Positions 26,088 through 35,092 of a stretch of 64,000 bases of DNA are shown here, in pieces. The translations under genes were made by a program, and so were the position numbers. Source of the stretch: JAVBJV01 sp031555315 (GTDB taxonomy: Bacteria; Pseudomonadota; Alphaproteobacteria; Acetobacterales; Acetobacteraceae); assembly GCA_031555315.1 (NCBI GenBank), contig JAVBUO010000011.1, positions 62,001 to 126,000 of the forward strand. The letters run 5' to 3'. Each line of letters begins with the position of its first letter. Positions within the stretch are counted from its first letter, which is position 1. The notes beneath the pieces are model-generated. The model saw nothing but the letters and a program-made list of their open reading frames with translations, had not been told where the DNA came from and did not search any database.

Positions 26088-27250
26088 CGCGCCAGCGTGA
26101 TGATGCAGGTTGCGGTGGCCAGCGTCGTCACCAGGATGAACAGCACGATCACCGTCGGCCCCGCCCGGCCCAGGCTGGCCAGGATGACCGGCGAGGCCGC
26201 GTTGGCGATCTGCATCGGCACGCTCAACCGCCCCACCCAGGTGGCGTAGCTGCTGCGTCCATAGAGCAGCAGCGGCCACAACGTGCGGGCGATGCTCAAC
26301 AGGCCGACACCGCCACCGTAGATCATCACGAACATCAGCGATGCGGTGAAGGTGCCGCCCGCGAACAGCAGCGGCAGTACCGATAGCGGCAGCAACACCA
26401 CGCCGATGACGGCCGTGCTGACGATGCTGGAACGCCGGCCGCGCAGGATATCGATGATCCGCGACACCACCTGCGACGCCCCGAAGAACGACGCCGCCAG
26501 CACGGCGTAATGCGGCGTCACCCCTTGCGCTTCGAACAGGCGGATCATGTGCACCGGAATTCCCCAGGCGATCAGCCCGTTCAGCGCGAACGCCGCCGAA
26601 AACAGGATGAACACGCGCCGGCGGGCGAATTCGGGAATCCCCTCGGCCTGCTGCGTCGTTGCATGCATCGCCACACCGGACACCGCCACCGGCTCGGACG
26701 CCGGCAACACCCACCAGTAGGCCGGCAGGCAGAGCACAATCTGTGCGGCGGCAAACACGTAGCAAATATGCCGCCAGTCCATCACGGTCAGCAGCGAAGC
26801 CGTTACCGGCAGCGCCACGGTCGAGGACAGGCCCGTCACCAGCGACAGCCAGGTAATGGCGCTGCGGGCGCGCTCGGGCGCCATGCGGATCAGCGCCACG
26901 TTGACGGTGCCCGACAGCCCCAGCGTGCAGGTGATCCCCAGAAACACCCACCCCGCCACATAGCCGCCGATTCCCTGTGCCGAGCCGATCAGCAGCAGCC
27001 CGACGCAGGCGGCCAGCGTGGCGGCGATCAGCGCCGGGCGTGCATAGCCGCGGTCGAGAAACTTGCCGACCACCGGCGCCGTCGCCGCCACGATCAGCAC
27101 CATCATCGTCATGCCGCCGTAAACCACCTCGTTCGACAGACGCAGATCGGCGGCAATCGCCTCGCCCAATGTGGCCGGCAGATAGAAGGATGTCGCCCAG
27201 CCGATCACCTGCATCACCCCGAGCAGAATGACGACCAGCGGGAACCTCAT
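26036..27250 (-). CDS. MFS transporter
   Basis: About 403 aa with twelve predicted membrane helices and no large soluble domain. RFPLVVILLGVMQVIGWATS begins helix 1; GKFLDRGYARP is the loop 2-3 motif A-like segment of the major facilitator superfamily. Substrate unknown. The start at 27250 is preferred: an in-frame ATG at 27322 would add 24 residues but sits against the fusA terminator with no ribosome site. The 3' end overlaps the convergent ABC ATPase gene by 52 bases. Confidence 0.85.
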   Translation of the reverse strand: MRFPLVVILLGVMQVIGWATSFYLPATLGEAIAADLRLSNEVVYGGMTMMVLIVAATAPVVGKFLDRGYARPALIAATLAACVGLLLIGSAQGIGGYVAGWVFLGITCTLGLSGTVNVALIRMAPERARSAITWLSLVTGLSSTVALPVTASLLTVMDWRHICYVFAAAQIVLCLPAYWWVLPASEPVAVSGVAMHATTQQAEGIPEFARRRVFILFSAAFALNGLIAWGIPVHMIRLFEAQGVTPHYAVLAASFFGASQVVSRIIDILRGRRSSIVSTAVIGVVLLPLSVLPLLFAGGTFTASLMFVMIYGGGVGLLSIARTLWPLLLYGRSSYATWVGRLSVPMQIANAASPVILASLGRAGPTVIVLFILVTTLATATCIITLARYSTRVMAAAESSAGNR

Positions 27251-27324
27251 GACGGACACGCGGGCTTCATAACCGCATCTAACACCTGTTGTTCCGGTAT
27301 CAGAAGCCGGGTTTTTATCCATGG

Positions 27325-27362
27325 CAAAGAAAAACGGCGCGGACGGTTCCCCATCCGCGCCG
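27325..27362 (-). terminator. rho-independent terminator of fusA
   Basis: CGGCGCGGA (27335-27343) pairs perfectly with TCCGCGCCG (27354-27362). Read on the minus strand the stem is followed by a T-rich run (complement of 27325-27334), 22 bases after the fusA stop. Confidence 0.85.
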
Positions 27363-27383
27363 CTTGCGTTCAGGCAGAGCGGG

Positions 27384-29471
27384 TCAGCCGCTCTTCGCCA
27401 TGATCTCGTCGGCCACGTTGCGCGGCACCGGATCGTAATGGTGGAACTGCATCGTGAAGGTCGCGCGGCCCTTGGTCATCGAGCGCAGGTCGCCGATATA
27501 GCCGAACATTTCCTTCAGCGGCACATGTGCGCGCACCGTCACCGTGGTGCCTGCGGTTTCCTGGTCCTGGATCATGCCGCGGCGGCGGTTCAGGTCGCCC
27601 ACCACGTCGCCCACGTGATCCTGCGGGGTGGTGATTTCGACGTCCATGATCGGTTCCAGAATCACCGGTCCGGCCAGCTTCATGCCTTCGCGGAAGCAGG
27701 CCTTGGCAGCGATTTCGAACGCCAGCGCCGACGAGTCGACGTCGTGGTACTTGCCGTCGACCAGGGTGAACTTGAAGTCCACGGTCGGGAAGCCCGCCAG
27801 CACGCCGGTTTCGGACTGGTTGCGGATACCTTTTTCAACCGCCGGTATGTATTCCCTCGGCACCGAACCGCCGACCACGCTGTTGACGAATTCGATCCCC
27901 TTGTTGCGTTCCTGCGGTTCGAACACGATCTTGACTTCGGCGTACTGCCCCGAACCACCCGACTGCTTCTTGTGGGTGTAGATATGGGTGCACGGCTTGC
28001 TGATCGTCTCGCGATACGCCACCTGCGGCGCGCCGACATTGGCGTCCACGCCGAATTCACGGCGCAGACGGTCGATGATGATGTCCAGGTGCAGTTCGCC
28101 CATGCCCGACAGAATGGTCTGCCCGGTTTCCTGGTCGGTCTTCAGCCGCAGCGACGGGTCTTCGCTGGCCAGCTTCTGCAGGCCGATCGTCATCTTCTCG
28201 ACGCTGTCCTTGGTCTTCGGTTCGACCGAGATGTCGATCACCGGCACCGGGAAGGCCATGCGTTCCAGCACCACCGGATCGTCGGTCGCACACAGCGTAT
28301 CGCCTGTGTGGGTGTCCTTCAGGCCGACGAACGCCGCGATGTCGCCGGCATGCACTTCCTTCACTTCCTCGCGCTTGTCGGCGTGCATCTTGAACATGCG
28401 GCCGATGCGTTCGCGCTGGCCTTTGCTGCTGTTCAGCACCATGTCGCCGGTCTTCGCCGAACCGGCATAGACGCGCACGAAGGTCAGTGTGCCGTACTTG
28501 TCGTTGATGATCTTGAACGCCAGCGACGCGAACGGCGCGGCGCTGTCGATGTCGATCACGCGGCGGTCGGGATTGTCTTCTTCGCTCTGGCCTTCTTCCA
28601 GCGCGACCTTGATCCCCGGCACTTCGTTCGGGGCCGGCAGATAATCGATAATCGCATCAAGAAGAGGCTGTACGCCTTTATTTTTGAATGAAGTTCCGCA
28701 CAGAACCGGACGGAATGTGCCGTCGATCGCACCGCGCTTGATGCACTTCTTCAGAGTTTCGACCGCGACGTCGCCCTTTTCGAAATACTCTTCCATCGCC
28801 GTGGTATCGACGGCCAGCGCCGTATCCAGCAGCTTCTGGCGGTATTCCTCGGCCTTTTCCTTCAGGTCGTCGGGGATCGGGGCTTCATGGAACTTGGCGC
28901 CCAGTTCGCTGCCTTCCCAGATCAGGGCCTTCATTTCCACCAGATCGACGATGCCGACGAACTGGTCCTCGGCACCGATCGGCAGCTGCAGCGGCACATA
29001 GACGATGCCCAGCTTTTCTTCCAGCGTATGGCAGGCGCGATAGAAATCGGCTCCCGTGCGGTCCAGTTTGTTCACGTAGATGATGCGCGGCACATGATAG
29101 CGATCGGCCAGACGCCAGTTGGTTTCAGACTGCGGCTGCACACCCGCCACGCCTTCGATCACGAACACCGCGCCGTCGAGCACGCGCAGCGAACGGTTCA
29201 CCTCGATGTTGAAGTCGATGTGGCCCGGGGTGTCGATCACGTTGATGCGGTGATCTTTCCATTCGCAGGTCACCGCCGCCGAGGTGATGGTAATGCCGCG
29301 CTCGCGTTCCTGGTCCATGTAATCGGTCGTCGTATTACCGTCATGGACTTCGCCCACCTTGTGCGACACACCGGTGTAATACAGCAGACGCTCCGTGGTC
29401 GTGGTTTTACCGGCGTCGATATGCGCGGTGATCCCGATATTACGGATCTTGCTGAGTTCGTCTGCGGCCAC
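27384..29471 (-). CDS. fusA: elongation factor G
   Basis: 695-aa translational GTPase that moves tRNA and mRNA after peptide-bond formation. G1 AHIDAGKTTTTER, switch I with DYMDQERERGITI, G3 DTPGHIDF, G4 NKLDR, and the domain IV/V segments GGSVPREYIPAVEKGI and YIGDLRSMTKGRA are all intact. The start codon is GTG (complement of 29469-29471), with AGGAGG four bases upstream, so translation should be efficient. It stands alone: rpsL, rpsG and tuf are absent, unlike the usual str operon. It could be the sole relocated copy or a second EF-G; the sequence looks like canonical EF-G1. Confidence 0.97.
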   Translation of the reverse strand: MAADELSKIRNIGITAHIDAGKTTTTERLLYYTGVSHKVGEVHDGNTTTDYMDQERERGITITSAAVTCEWKDHRINVIDTPGHIDFNIEVNRSLRVLDGAVFVIEGVAGVQPQSETNWRLADRYHVPRIIYVNKLDRTGADFYRACHTLEEKLGIVYVPLQLPIGAEDQFVGIVDLVEMKALIWEGSELGAKFHEAPIPDDLKEKAEEYRQKLLDTALAVDTTAMEEYFEKGDVAVETLKKCIKRGAIDGTFRPVLCGTSFKNKGVQPLLDAIIDYLPAPNEVPGIKVALEEGQSEEDNPDRRVIDIDSAAPFASLAFKIINDKYGTLTFVRVYAGSAKTGDMVLNSSKGQRERIGRMFKMHADKREEVKEVHAGDIAAFVGLKDTHTGDTLCATDDPVVLERMAFPVPVIDISVEPKTKDSVEKMTIGLQKLASEDPSLRLKTDQETGQTILSGMGELHLDIIIDRLRREFGVDANVGAPQVAYRETISKPCTHIYTHKKQSGGSGQYAEVKIVFEPQERNKGIEFVNSVVGGSVPREYIPAVEKGIRNQSETGVLAGFPTVDFKFTLVDGKYHDVDSSALAFEIAAKACFREGMKLAGPVILEPIMDVEITTPQDHVGDVVGDLNRRRGMIQDQETAGTTVTVRAHVPLKEMFGYIGDLRSMTKGRATFTMQFHHYDPVPRNVADEIMAKSG

Positions 29472-29560
29472 GGTGACCTCCTAAGGCAAAAGGGCACCTG
29501 CGGGTCCAACCGCGGCGCCTGGAAACACTCTTCCCGATACGGGCTGCGCTATCTGCGCTG

Positions 29561-29590
29561 CTACGGCCCATTTTGCAAGCCGGGCCGTAG
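29561..29590. terminator. hairpin between wrbA and fusA
   Basis: CTACGGCCC (29561-29569) pairs perfectly with GGGCCGTAG (29582-29590). It lies 33 bases beyond the wrbA stop and 90 bases before the fusA start, so it may end the wrbA transcript or sit in the fusA leader. Confidence 0.5.
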
Positions 29591-29622
29591 CATTTCTCGG
29601 CAGAAAATACGGAAAAAGACGG

Positions 29623-30222
29623 TTAACCGAATAATTTTACTGCCAGTTTGGCCACATGCTGCCCCTGGAATCGGGCAATCGCCAGTTCTTTCTCAACCGG
29701 CTGGCGGTCGCCTTTCGATCCGGCGATCGTGCCGGCGCCATAGGGGCTGCCGCCCTTCACCTCGCTCAGATCGGCCAGTTCGGGGGCTGCGTAGCCGACC
29801 GGCACGTAAATCATCCCGTGGTGCATCAGCGTGGGCAGAAAGCTGAGCAGCGTTACCTCGTTCCCGCCCCCCGTGCCGGTCGACACGAAGGCGCTGGCCA
29901 GTTTGCCGTGCAGCTTGCCCGCCGCCCACAGGCCACCGGTCTGATCCATAAAATTGCGCATCTGGGCGGCCATATTACCGAATCTGGTCGGCGCGCCGAA
30001 GATGATCGCATCGTAGTCCGCAAGTTCGGCCGGCTGGGCGATCGGCGCGGCCTGGTCGGTCTTGGCATGGATCTGTTTCTGCACATCTTCGGGCATCAGT
30101 TCGGGAACGCGCTTGATGGTCACTTCGGCCCCCGAAACGCCGCGCGCCCCGGCAGCTATGGTTTGCGCCAAAGTCTCGACATGCCCCCAGGTGGAATAAT
30201 AGAGGACCAGAATTTTCGCCAT
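29623..30222 (-). CDS. wrbA: NAD(P)H:quinone oxidoreductase WrbA
   Basis: 199-aa flavodoxin-like FMN enzyme that reduces quinones by two electrons, protecting against redox cycling. KILVLYYSTWGHVETLAQTI (residues 3-22) is the FMN phosphate loop. GAPTRFGNMAAQMRNFMDQT and STGTGGGNEVTLLSFLPTL are WrbA signatures, and HHGMIYVPVGYA follows. The start at 30222 has GGGAGAA seven bases upstream. Full length for the family. Confidence 0.95.
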   Translation of the reverse strand: MAKILVLYYSTWGHVETLAQTIAAGARGVSGAEVTIKRVPELMPEDVQKQIHAKTDQAAPIAQPAELADYDAIIFGAPTRFGNMAAQMRNFMDQTGGLWAAGKLHGKLASAFVSTGTGGGNEVTLLSFLPTLMHHGMIYVPVGYAAPELADLSEVKGGSPYGAGTIAGSKGDRQPVEKELAIARFQGQHVAKLAVKLFG

Positions 30223-30442
30223 GAAGCATTCTCCCACACGGTTACCATGACACCAGAGAAACAATGTGGCCCGGAATCCTGACGCCTGGCTACCGCCAAT
30301 CATGGATTCCAGTTATCCACTGGATCGATGGCACCGCAGAGTCAGGAAAGCTCTTTCACGGCCGCCGCCGTACGTGTTGACAATCCCCGGGTGCGACATA
30401 GAACTCGCCGACCTTTGTAATTGAACCGAAGAACCCCCGGCA

Positions 30443-31507
30443 ATGGCCACCATCGTTCACGTAGGGTATTTCCCGCTGGGCCTGCGTCCGGGGTTTCAGC
30501 ACGGTGTGCAAAACAAGATATCCAACGGCTTCATCCGCAACGGACACCTGGTGCTGAATTTCTCGGACCGGGACATGGCGCGCGCCCTGTCGTTTTTCGG
30601 CTCACGCTCGCTCGGTTTCGGGCGCCGAAACAGCAACCGGGCATTGCTGGAATTCTGCACGCATCACCGCCCGGACGTCCTGCTGCTCGGTCATGCCGAC
30701 ATCATCGAACCCGAGACCGTGCAAAAGATTCGCGCGCTGCTGCCAGACATGCGGGTTGCGCAATGGAACGTCGATCCGCTGTTCACCGAAGACAACGTCG
30801 CCAGGATTCGCAGCAAACAGGACGTCGTCGACATCACGTTCGTGTCAACGGCCGGGCAGGCGCTGCGGGATCTGGGGGCCGGGCGTTATCGTGTCGCCTT
30901 TCTGCCCAACCCCGTCGACGCCTCGATCGAGCATGGGAAAAATCACCTGAAACCCACCCTGCCCTACGACCTGTTCTACGTCTGCGGCAATCCGGGACGG
31001 CCTCTACGCACGATCTGCGGGCAAGACTGGAACATGAACGATTTTTTCCAGTTGCTGATCCAGCGTCTGCCGCATGTGAAAATGCTGCTCGGCGGGCTGC
31101 TGGGGCACCCGCATATCAGGGCGGCGGAATATCAGAGTGCCCTCGAATCGGCAGCCTTCGGCATCAATATCAGCCGCCGGCCGGATTACGAGCTGTACAG
31201 CTCGGATCGTATCGCCCATCTGGCCGGCAACGGTCTCGCCGTCCTGATCGAGCGCGCGACCGGTTACGACAGATTTTTCTCGGATGACGAGATGGTCTTT
31301 TACGAAAGCCTGGATGAGCTCGTCGAGAAAATCGACATGCTGGCCCGTGACCATCCACGCCGTCAGGCGATCGCCTCGGCGGGTTATAAAAAATACTACA
31401 CCCTGTTCAACGAACGTACGGTCGCAAAATACATATACGATGTAGTTTATCAGCACAGCGCTGCGGATAGTATTTTAAATGTGAATCCTCTTGTGAATCC
31501 TCTATAG
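30443..31507 (+). CDS. glycosyltransferase, CgeB-like
   Basis: 354-aa protein with a GT-B look. PDVLLLGHADIIEPETV lies in the N-terminal domain; the C-terminal part resembles the CgeB/Glyco_trans_1_2 module: GINISRRPDYELYSSDRIAH, then LAGNGLAVLIERATGYDRFF. The conserved Glu in that last segment is expected to bind the donor nucleotide. The C-terminus ends in a direct repeat VNPLVNPL encoded by GTGAATCCTCTT/GTGAATCCTCTA. The start has only a weak ribosome site. An O-antigen-ligase-like gene follows 10 bases later, so a role in surface polysaccharide is likely. Confidence 0.75.
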   Translation: MATIVHVGYFPLGLRPGFQHGVQNKISNGFIRNGHLVLNFSDRDMARALSFFGSRSLGFGRRNSNRALLEFCTHHRPDVLLLGHADIIEPETVQKIRALLPDMRVAQWNVDPLFTEDNVARIRSKQDVVDITFVSTAGQALRDLGAGRYRVAFLPNPVDASIEHGKNHLKPTLPYDLFYVCGNPGRPLRTICGQDWNMNDFFQLLIQRLPHVKMLLGGLLGHPHIRAAEYQSALESAAFGINISRRPDYELYSSDRIAHLAGNGLAVLIERATGYDRFFSDDEMVFYESLDELVEKIDMLARDHPRRQAIASAGYKKYYTLFNERTVAKYIYDVVYQHSAADSILNVNPLVNPL

Positions 31508-31517
31508 CCTCGCATAC

Positions 31518-32762
31518 ATGCTTATCATCAAGCGCGCCTCCCCTGCTGTTCTCATGCTTATTGCCATTGCACTAAGCTTTGTTCTGCCGCGCCCGATTTC
31601 CGCGTTGCTGTTTTATTTCGTAGTACTCCCGTTTGTATTCTACCAACTGTACCGGGATGGCTGGGCACCGCTTAATGATCACGCCTTCTGGCTGATCATC
31701 GCCGTCTGTCTGTGGTTTACCTTGTCGCTCGCCTGGAGCGTCAGCCCGTACGGGCTGGAACATGTACATCGGTATCTCAGCGGCGGCCTTTGCTCGGCGG
31801 TGTTCGGCCTGGCCTGCCTGCGCTGTTTTGCCACCGAAAAACGCCCTCGGAACCTGCTGATCTCGGTGCTCATCATCGGCGCGCTGGTCAATGTCTGCAT
31901 TGCCTTTCTGCGGTCGCCATTCATTTCCCTTCCTGATGGAAGAATGCCCGGCTGGGGGGTGAGCACCAACCTGATCCTGGGGGCAAACGTCATCGGCGTT
32001 TGTGTGATACTCGCCCTTGGCCGTCTGCTGGAAAAAGGCACGCACAGGCAGCAACTCGTCAACGCCGCCGCGGTATGTCTTGGCCTCGCCTTCATCGTCG
32101 CGACCGGCAGCCGCGGCCCCTTGCTGGCGGTTGGCGGCGCAGTGCTCCTCCTTCTGTTCATGGTCAAACCGCGCGCTCTGATCTGGTTCACCGTTCTTGC
32201 CGGGCTTATCGCCATTCTGGTCATTCAGATCTGGCCTGCTTTCCTGCCAGCGATCTGGGAACGTCTGGCCGCGCGCGGATCCTCGTACAGGCTGGAAATC
32301 TGGACCGTCTCCGTCGAATCCATCCTGCGGCGCCCGCTATTCGGGCACGGCCCACTGTACACCTTCGATCATCCGCTCTACCGCTTCCCGCACAACCTGT
32401 TTCTGTCGACCTGGCTTTACAGCGGCGTCATCGGTTTCGCCCTGCTGCTCGGCCTGTTCGGCCTCGCCCTGAAACGAACCAAGGCGGCAGCATCGTTCAC
32501 GCACCGCTGGACGCTGCGCGCCTTGTGGCTGCATACGATACTGGCCTGCCTGACCGACTACGCACAGCTAACGCGCGGTCCAGGCCCCTATTGGTTTGTC
32601 ATCTGGATGCCACTGCTGTTGTGCATCGGCGCTGAAAGCAGCAACGGCACGGCGCGGCCCGTCTGGTCGGGAAAGCTTGCCAAAGCCTGGTTCGGCCGGA
32701 ACCAGCGCGATCTGGACTGGATGGTCGGCAAAGCCGATCCACCCGCCCCCACAACGGGCTGA
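31518..32762 (+). CDS. O-antigen ligase / polymerase family membrane protein
   Basis: 414 aa with ten or more membrane helices. The Wzy_C-type region includes VATGSRGPLLAVGGAVLLLL (ligase-typical SRGP motif) and, after the large periplasmic loop with GSSYRLEIWTVSVESILRRP, the conserved FGHGPLYTFDHPLYRFPHN segment with the catalytic-type His. Such proteins join O-antigen to lipid A-core or polymerise polysaccharide repeats. It is probably co-transcribed with the upstream glycosyltransferase and converges on the quinone oxidoreductase gene with a 7-base gap. No complete glycan cluster surrounds it. Confidence 0.83.
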   Translation: MLIIKRASPAVLMLIAIALSFVLPRPISALLFYFVVLPFVFYQLYRDGWAPLNDHAFWLIIAVCLWFTLSLAWSVSPYGLEHVHRYLSGGLCSAVFGLACLRCFATEKRPRNLLISVLIIGALVNVCIAFLRSPFISLPDGRMPGWGVSTNLILGANVIGVCVILALGRLLEKGTHRQQLVNAAAVCLGLAFIVATGSRGPLLAVGGAVLLLLFMVKPRALIWFTVLAGLIAILVIQIWPAFLPAIWERLAARGSSYRLEIWTVSVESILRRPLFGHGPLYTFDHPLYRFPHNLFLSTWLYSGVIGFALLLGLFGLALKRTKAAASFTHRWTLRALWLHTILACLTDYAQLTRGPGPYWFVIWMPLLLCIGAESSNGTARPVWSGKLAKAWFGRNQRDLDWMVGKADPPAPTTG

Positions 32763-32769
32763 ACGCCCG

Positions 32770-33777
32770 CTACGCCTTGCTGACCTCGAGCATGATCTTG
32801 CCGGTATGCGCGCTCGATTCCATCAGCGCGTGCGCCTGCGCGGCTTCCGCCAGCGGGAAGACCTTGTGGATGACAGGGCCGTATTTACCCGCCGCCAGCA
32901 GCGGCCAGACCTTTTCCTTCAGCGCGCGCGCGATCGCCCCCTTCTGGGCGGTGGTGCGCGGACGCATCGTGCTGCCGGTGATCGTCAGACGGCGCGTCAT
33001 CACATGCGTGAAGTCGAATTCCGCCACCTTCGCCCCTTCGAGGAAGGCGATCAGCACCAGCCGCCCATCGGTCGCCATACAGCGCAGATTGCGCGCCATG
33101 TACGGCGCCCCGACCATATCGAGCACGACATCCACGCCCCGCCGGTCCGTCAGGCGTTTGATCTCTTCGACGAAATCGGCATTGCGATAGTTGATCGCCG
33201 CATCGGCGCCGAGCTCGCCGCACGCCCGGCATTTCGCATCGGTACCGGCGGTGACGTACACTGTGGCGCCAAACGCCTTCGCCAGTTGGATGGCCGTCAC
33301 GCCGATGCCGCTGCTGCCGCCGTGGACCAGCACCGTATCACCGGCCTTCAACCCGCCGATATCGAACAGATTGGCCCAGACGGTGAAATACGTCTCGGGC
33401 AGCGCCGCGGCGCGAATCGCGTCGTAGCCATCCGGCCAGGGCAGAACCTGAGCCGCCGGCGCGGTGCAATACTCGGCATAACCGCCGCCATTGACCAGTG
33501 CACACACTCTATCCCCGGGTTTGAAAGCCGCCACCTGCGCGCCCACCGTCACAACCTCGCCCGACACTTCCAGCCCGACATACGGGGACGCACCCGGCGG
33601 CGGCGGATATTTGCCCTTGCGCTGCTGCACGTCCGGCCGGTTGACGCCGGCGGCCATCACGCGGATCAGCACTTCGTCCGGCTGCGGCACAGGCACAGGC
33701 CCGGTTGCCGGCACCAGAACCTCGGGGCCTCCCCCGTCACCGTGCGCGATATAAGTCATGCTGGCGGGAAGAGACAT
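32770..33777 (-). CDS. zinc-independent NAD(P)H quinone oxidoreductase (PIG3/QOR type)
   Basis: 335-aa medium-chain dehydrogenase/reductase. GVNRPDVQQRKGKYPPPPGA and GLEVSGEVVTVG are typical of the TP53I3/PIG3-like group. VLVHGGSSGIGVTAIQLAKA is the NADPH Rossmann motif (about residues 148-167). Zinc ligands of alcohol dehydrogenases are missing, as expected. Reduces quinones or enones. Single gene followed by a convergent glycan gene. Confidence 0.92.
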   Translation of the reverse strand: MSLPASMTYIAHGDGGGPEVLVPATGPVPVPQPDEVLIRVMAAGVNRPDVQQRKGKYPPPPGASPYVGLEVSGEVVTVGAQVAAFKPGDRVCALVNGGGYAEYCTAPAAQVLPWPDGYDAIRAAALPETYFTVWANLFDIGGLKAGDTVLVHGGSSGIGVTAIQLAKAFGATVYVTAGTDAKCRACGELGADAAINYRNADFVEEIKRLTDRRGVDVVLDMVGAPYMARNLRCMATDGRLVLIAFLEGAKVAEFDFTHVMTRRLTITGSTMRPRTTAQKGAIARALKEKVWPLLAAGKYGPVIHKVFPLAEAAQAHALMESSAHTGKIMLEVSKA

Positions 33778-33852
33778 GCGGACGCTCCGTTATAACCGAC
33801 GATACCGGAAGGTTGGCGATCAGCCGCGCCCGGTCAAGCCGTTTCACGTAAA

Positions 33853-33888
33853 ACAAAAACGGAGACCCGCTGACGCGGATCTCCGTTT
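33853..33888 (-). terminator. rho-independent terminator of rpmB
   Basis: AAACGGAGA (33857-33865) pairs with TCTCCGTTT (33880-33888), with an inner CCGC/GCGG extension. On the minus strand a T-run follows (complement of 33854-33859). It lies 27 bases after the rpmB stop. Confidence 0.85.
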
Positions 33889-33915
33889 CAGAAAATTCCA
33901 GCGCCCAGCCTGGGA

Positions 33916-34209
33916 TCAGGCGGCCTTCTTGGCCTGCGCGCGTTCGATCCGGCGCTTGATCTGCAACGCTTCCGGCGCCAAGCGCCGGTCCGGCGTGCCG
34001 AGCAGAAAGCCATCCAGCCCGCCGTTGTGCTCGATGGTGCGGATCGCGCGCGTCGACAAACGCATGCGTACCGTCGTCCCCAGAACATCGGACAGCAATG
34101 AAAGCTCCTGCAGGTTGGGCAGGAAACGGCGGCGGGTCTTGTTGTTGGCGTGGCTGACGTTATTGCCTGTCAGCACACCTTTGCCGGTAATTTCGCAACG
34201 ACGCGACAT
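33916..34209 (-). CDS. rpmB: 50S ribosomal protein L28
   Basis: 97-aa ribosomal protein, the longer alphaproteobacterial form. The N-terminus MSRRCEITGKGVLTGNNVSH and NNKTRRRFLPNLQ are diagnostic. LSTRAIRTIEHNGGLDGFLL is the C-terminal family region, and the tail RRIERAQAKKAA is basic. Single-gene unit with its own terminator. Confidence 0.97.
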   Translation of the reverse strand: MSRRCEITGKGVLTGNNVSHANNKTRRRFLPNLQELSLLSDVLGTTVRMRLSTRAIRTIEHNGGLDGFLLGTPDRRLAPEALQIKRRIERAQAKKAA

Positions 34210-34777
34210 GGTAAACCTCGAAAAACACGGTAAAGCGCACAGACCCAGGCCCGCACGTTGTTCTTAGCGAAGCAGGGCTTATGACGAAGCCAGAAGACCC
34301 GGTCAAGCATCCGATACGACAGAACCGACGATTTTTGTGGCGACACCACGGGAATCGGCCCTTACCCCTAGCAATCATACCGTCGCATCTACCCTGTGCA
34401 GGCATCGCCCTTGGATACCGACATCGGGCGCAGCACGCGATCGCCACGTTCGGTATTTTCACAGAATATCATAAGAAATAAATTCAAAAATTTTACAAAA
34501 TCCCAAAAATTATATTTCCTCACAGTGTAATTTGCCGTCTTTTTAAAAATATGAATTTAATCATAATTAACCTGGATTCATAGGCCAGATATCTAGGAAC
34601 AGCACGTAAATTACCGTATGTTCCTCGCGCATAGTTCTGCGGTATCTCAAAACATTATTGGAAGAATTTGAATTTGTTGTATTTATTCAAACCATCTTCT
34701 GAATTCACGTTTTCTCATACCCAGGGACATCATGCGGCACTTTTTTCGCTCTCAATCCCAAAAGTGGAGTTGTTTTC
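34210..34777. other. intergenic region upstream of precursor gene 1, AT-rich from about 34460
   Basis: Contains the rpmB promoter region (left) and a long AT-rich leader to the first double-glycine peptide gene. I see no convincing gene. Bases 34607-34632 hold a motif (TAAATTACCGTATGTTCC) shared with the region before precursor gene 2 at nearly the same distance from the start codon. Confidence 0.6.
34607..34632 (+). promoter_or_regulatory. conserved upstream element, copy 1
   Basis: TAAATTACCgTATgT..., 171 bases before the ATG of precursor 1. The matching element at 35641-35667 is 174 bases before the ATG of precursor 2. Probably a promoter or regulator site conserved after duplication; function inferred. 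Confidence 0.45.
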
Positions 34778-34933
34778 ATGACACAGATCCGTGAACTGAA
34801 TCTGGAAGAAGCCGGCCAGGTCGCCGGCGGAACCTGTTGCACGATCGTAGCAGTCTCGGCGATCGCGGCGCTCGTCATCGGTGCGAAGGTTGTTCTTGGA
34901 TTCCTCGGCGCCCTTTCCCGGAAGCGCTGCTGA
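34778..34933 (+). CDS. double-glycine leader peptide 1 (putative microcin/bacteriocin precursor)
   Basis: 51-aa secreted-peptide precursor. Leader residues 1-18 MTQIRELNLEEAGQVAGG fit the class II double-glycine consensus (L at -12, E at -8, V at -4, GG at -2/-1), the recognition site for C39 peptidases. The predicted mature peptide (residues 19-51) starts TCC, has a hydrophobic helix (about 23-46, with small residues as in pore-forming microcins), and ends SRKRC with a terminal cysteine (Cys 20, 21, 51). GTGGAG lies about 9 bases upstream of the ATG. The leader, upstream DNA and 3' region closely match those of precursor 2. The exporter genes begin about 1.35 kb downstream. Activity is unproven. 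Confidence 0.82.
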   Translation: MTQIRELNLEEAGQVAGGTCCTIVAVSAIAALVIGAKVVLGFLGALSRKRC

Positions 34934-35024
34934 GATCGAAAGCCGTTCCCTGTCGACAGGCCGGCCCGCAACACCGATCGCCGTCTGCCGCCTGCTTCGA
35001 TCGGGGGGCTGTCCTGATACAAAG

Positions 35025-35060
35025 AGAGGCTCCCGGACGCCGGGAGCCTCTTTGCTTTCT
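35025..35060 (+). terminator. terminator of precursor gene 1
   Basis: AGAGGCTCCCGG (35025-35036) and CCGGGAGCCTCT (35040-35051) form a perfect 12-bp stem with an ACG loop, followed by TTGCTTTCTT. It makes the first precursor monocistronic and also lies just past the end of the converging small gene. Confidence 0.88.
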
Positions 35061-35092
35061 TCACTGGCCGAAGCCCCAGGCGAGTTCTTCAC

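Noticed and set aside
27251..27322. Longer MFS start at 27322
   Set aside because: The ATG touches the fusA terminator U-tract and lacks a ribosome site; the extra residues are polar and unlike an MFS N-terminus.
29623..30222. wrbA or the glycan genes as tailoring enzymes of the peptide locus
   Set aside because: They are separated from it by qor and rpmB and belong to ordinary families with other roles.
34281..34481. 66-codon frame upstream of precursor 1
   Set aside because: Basic, low-quality sequence, no convincing ribosome site, runs into the AT-rich leader; overlaps the rpmB promoter region.
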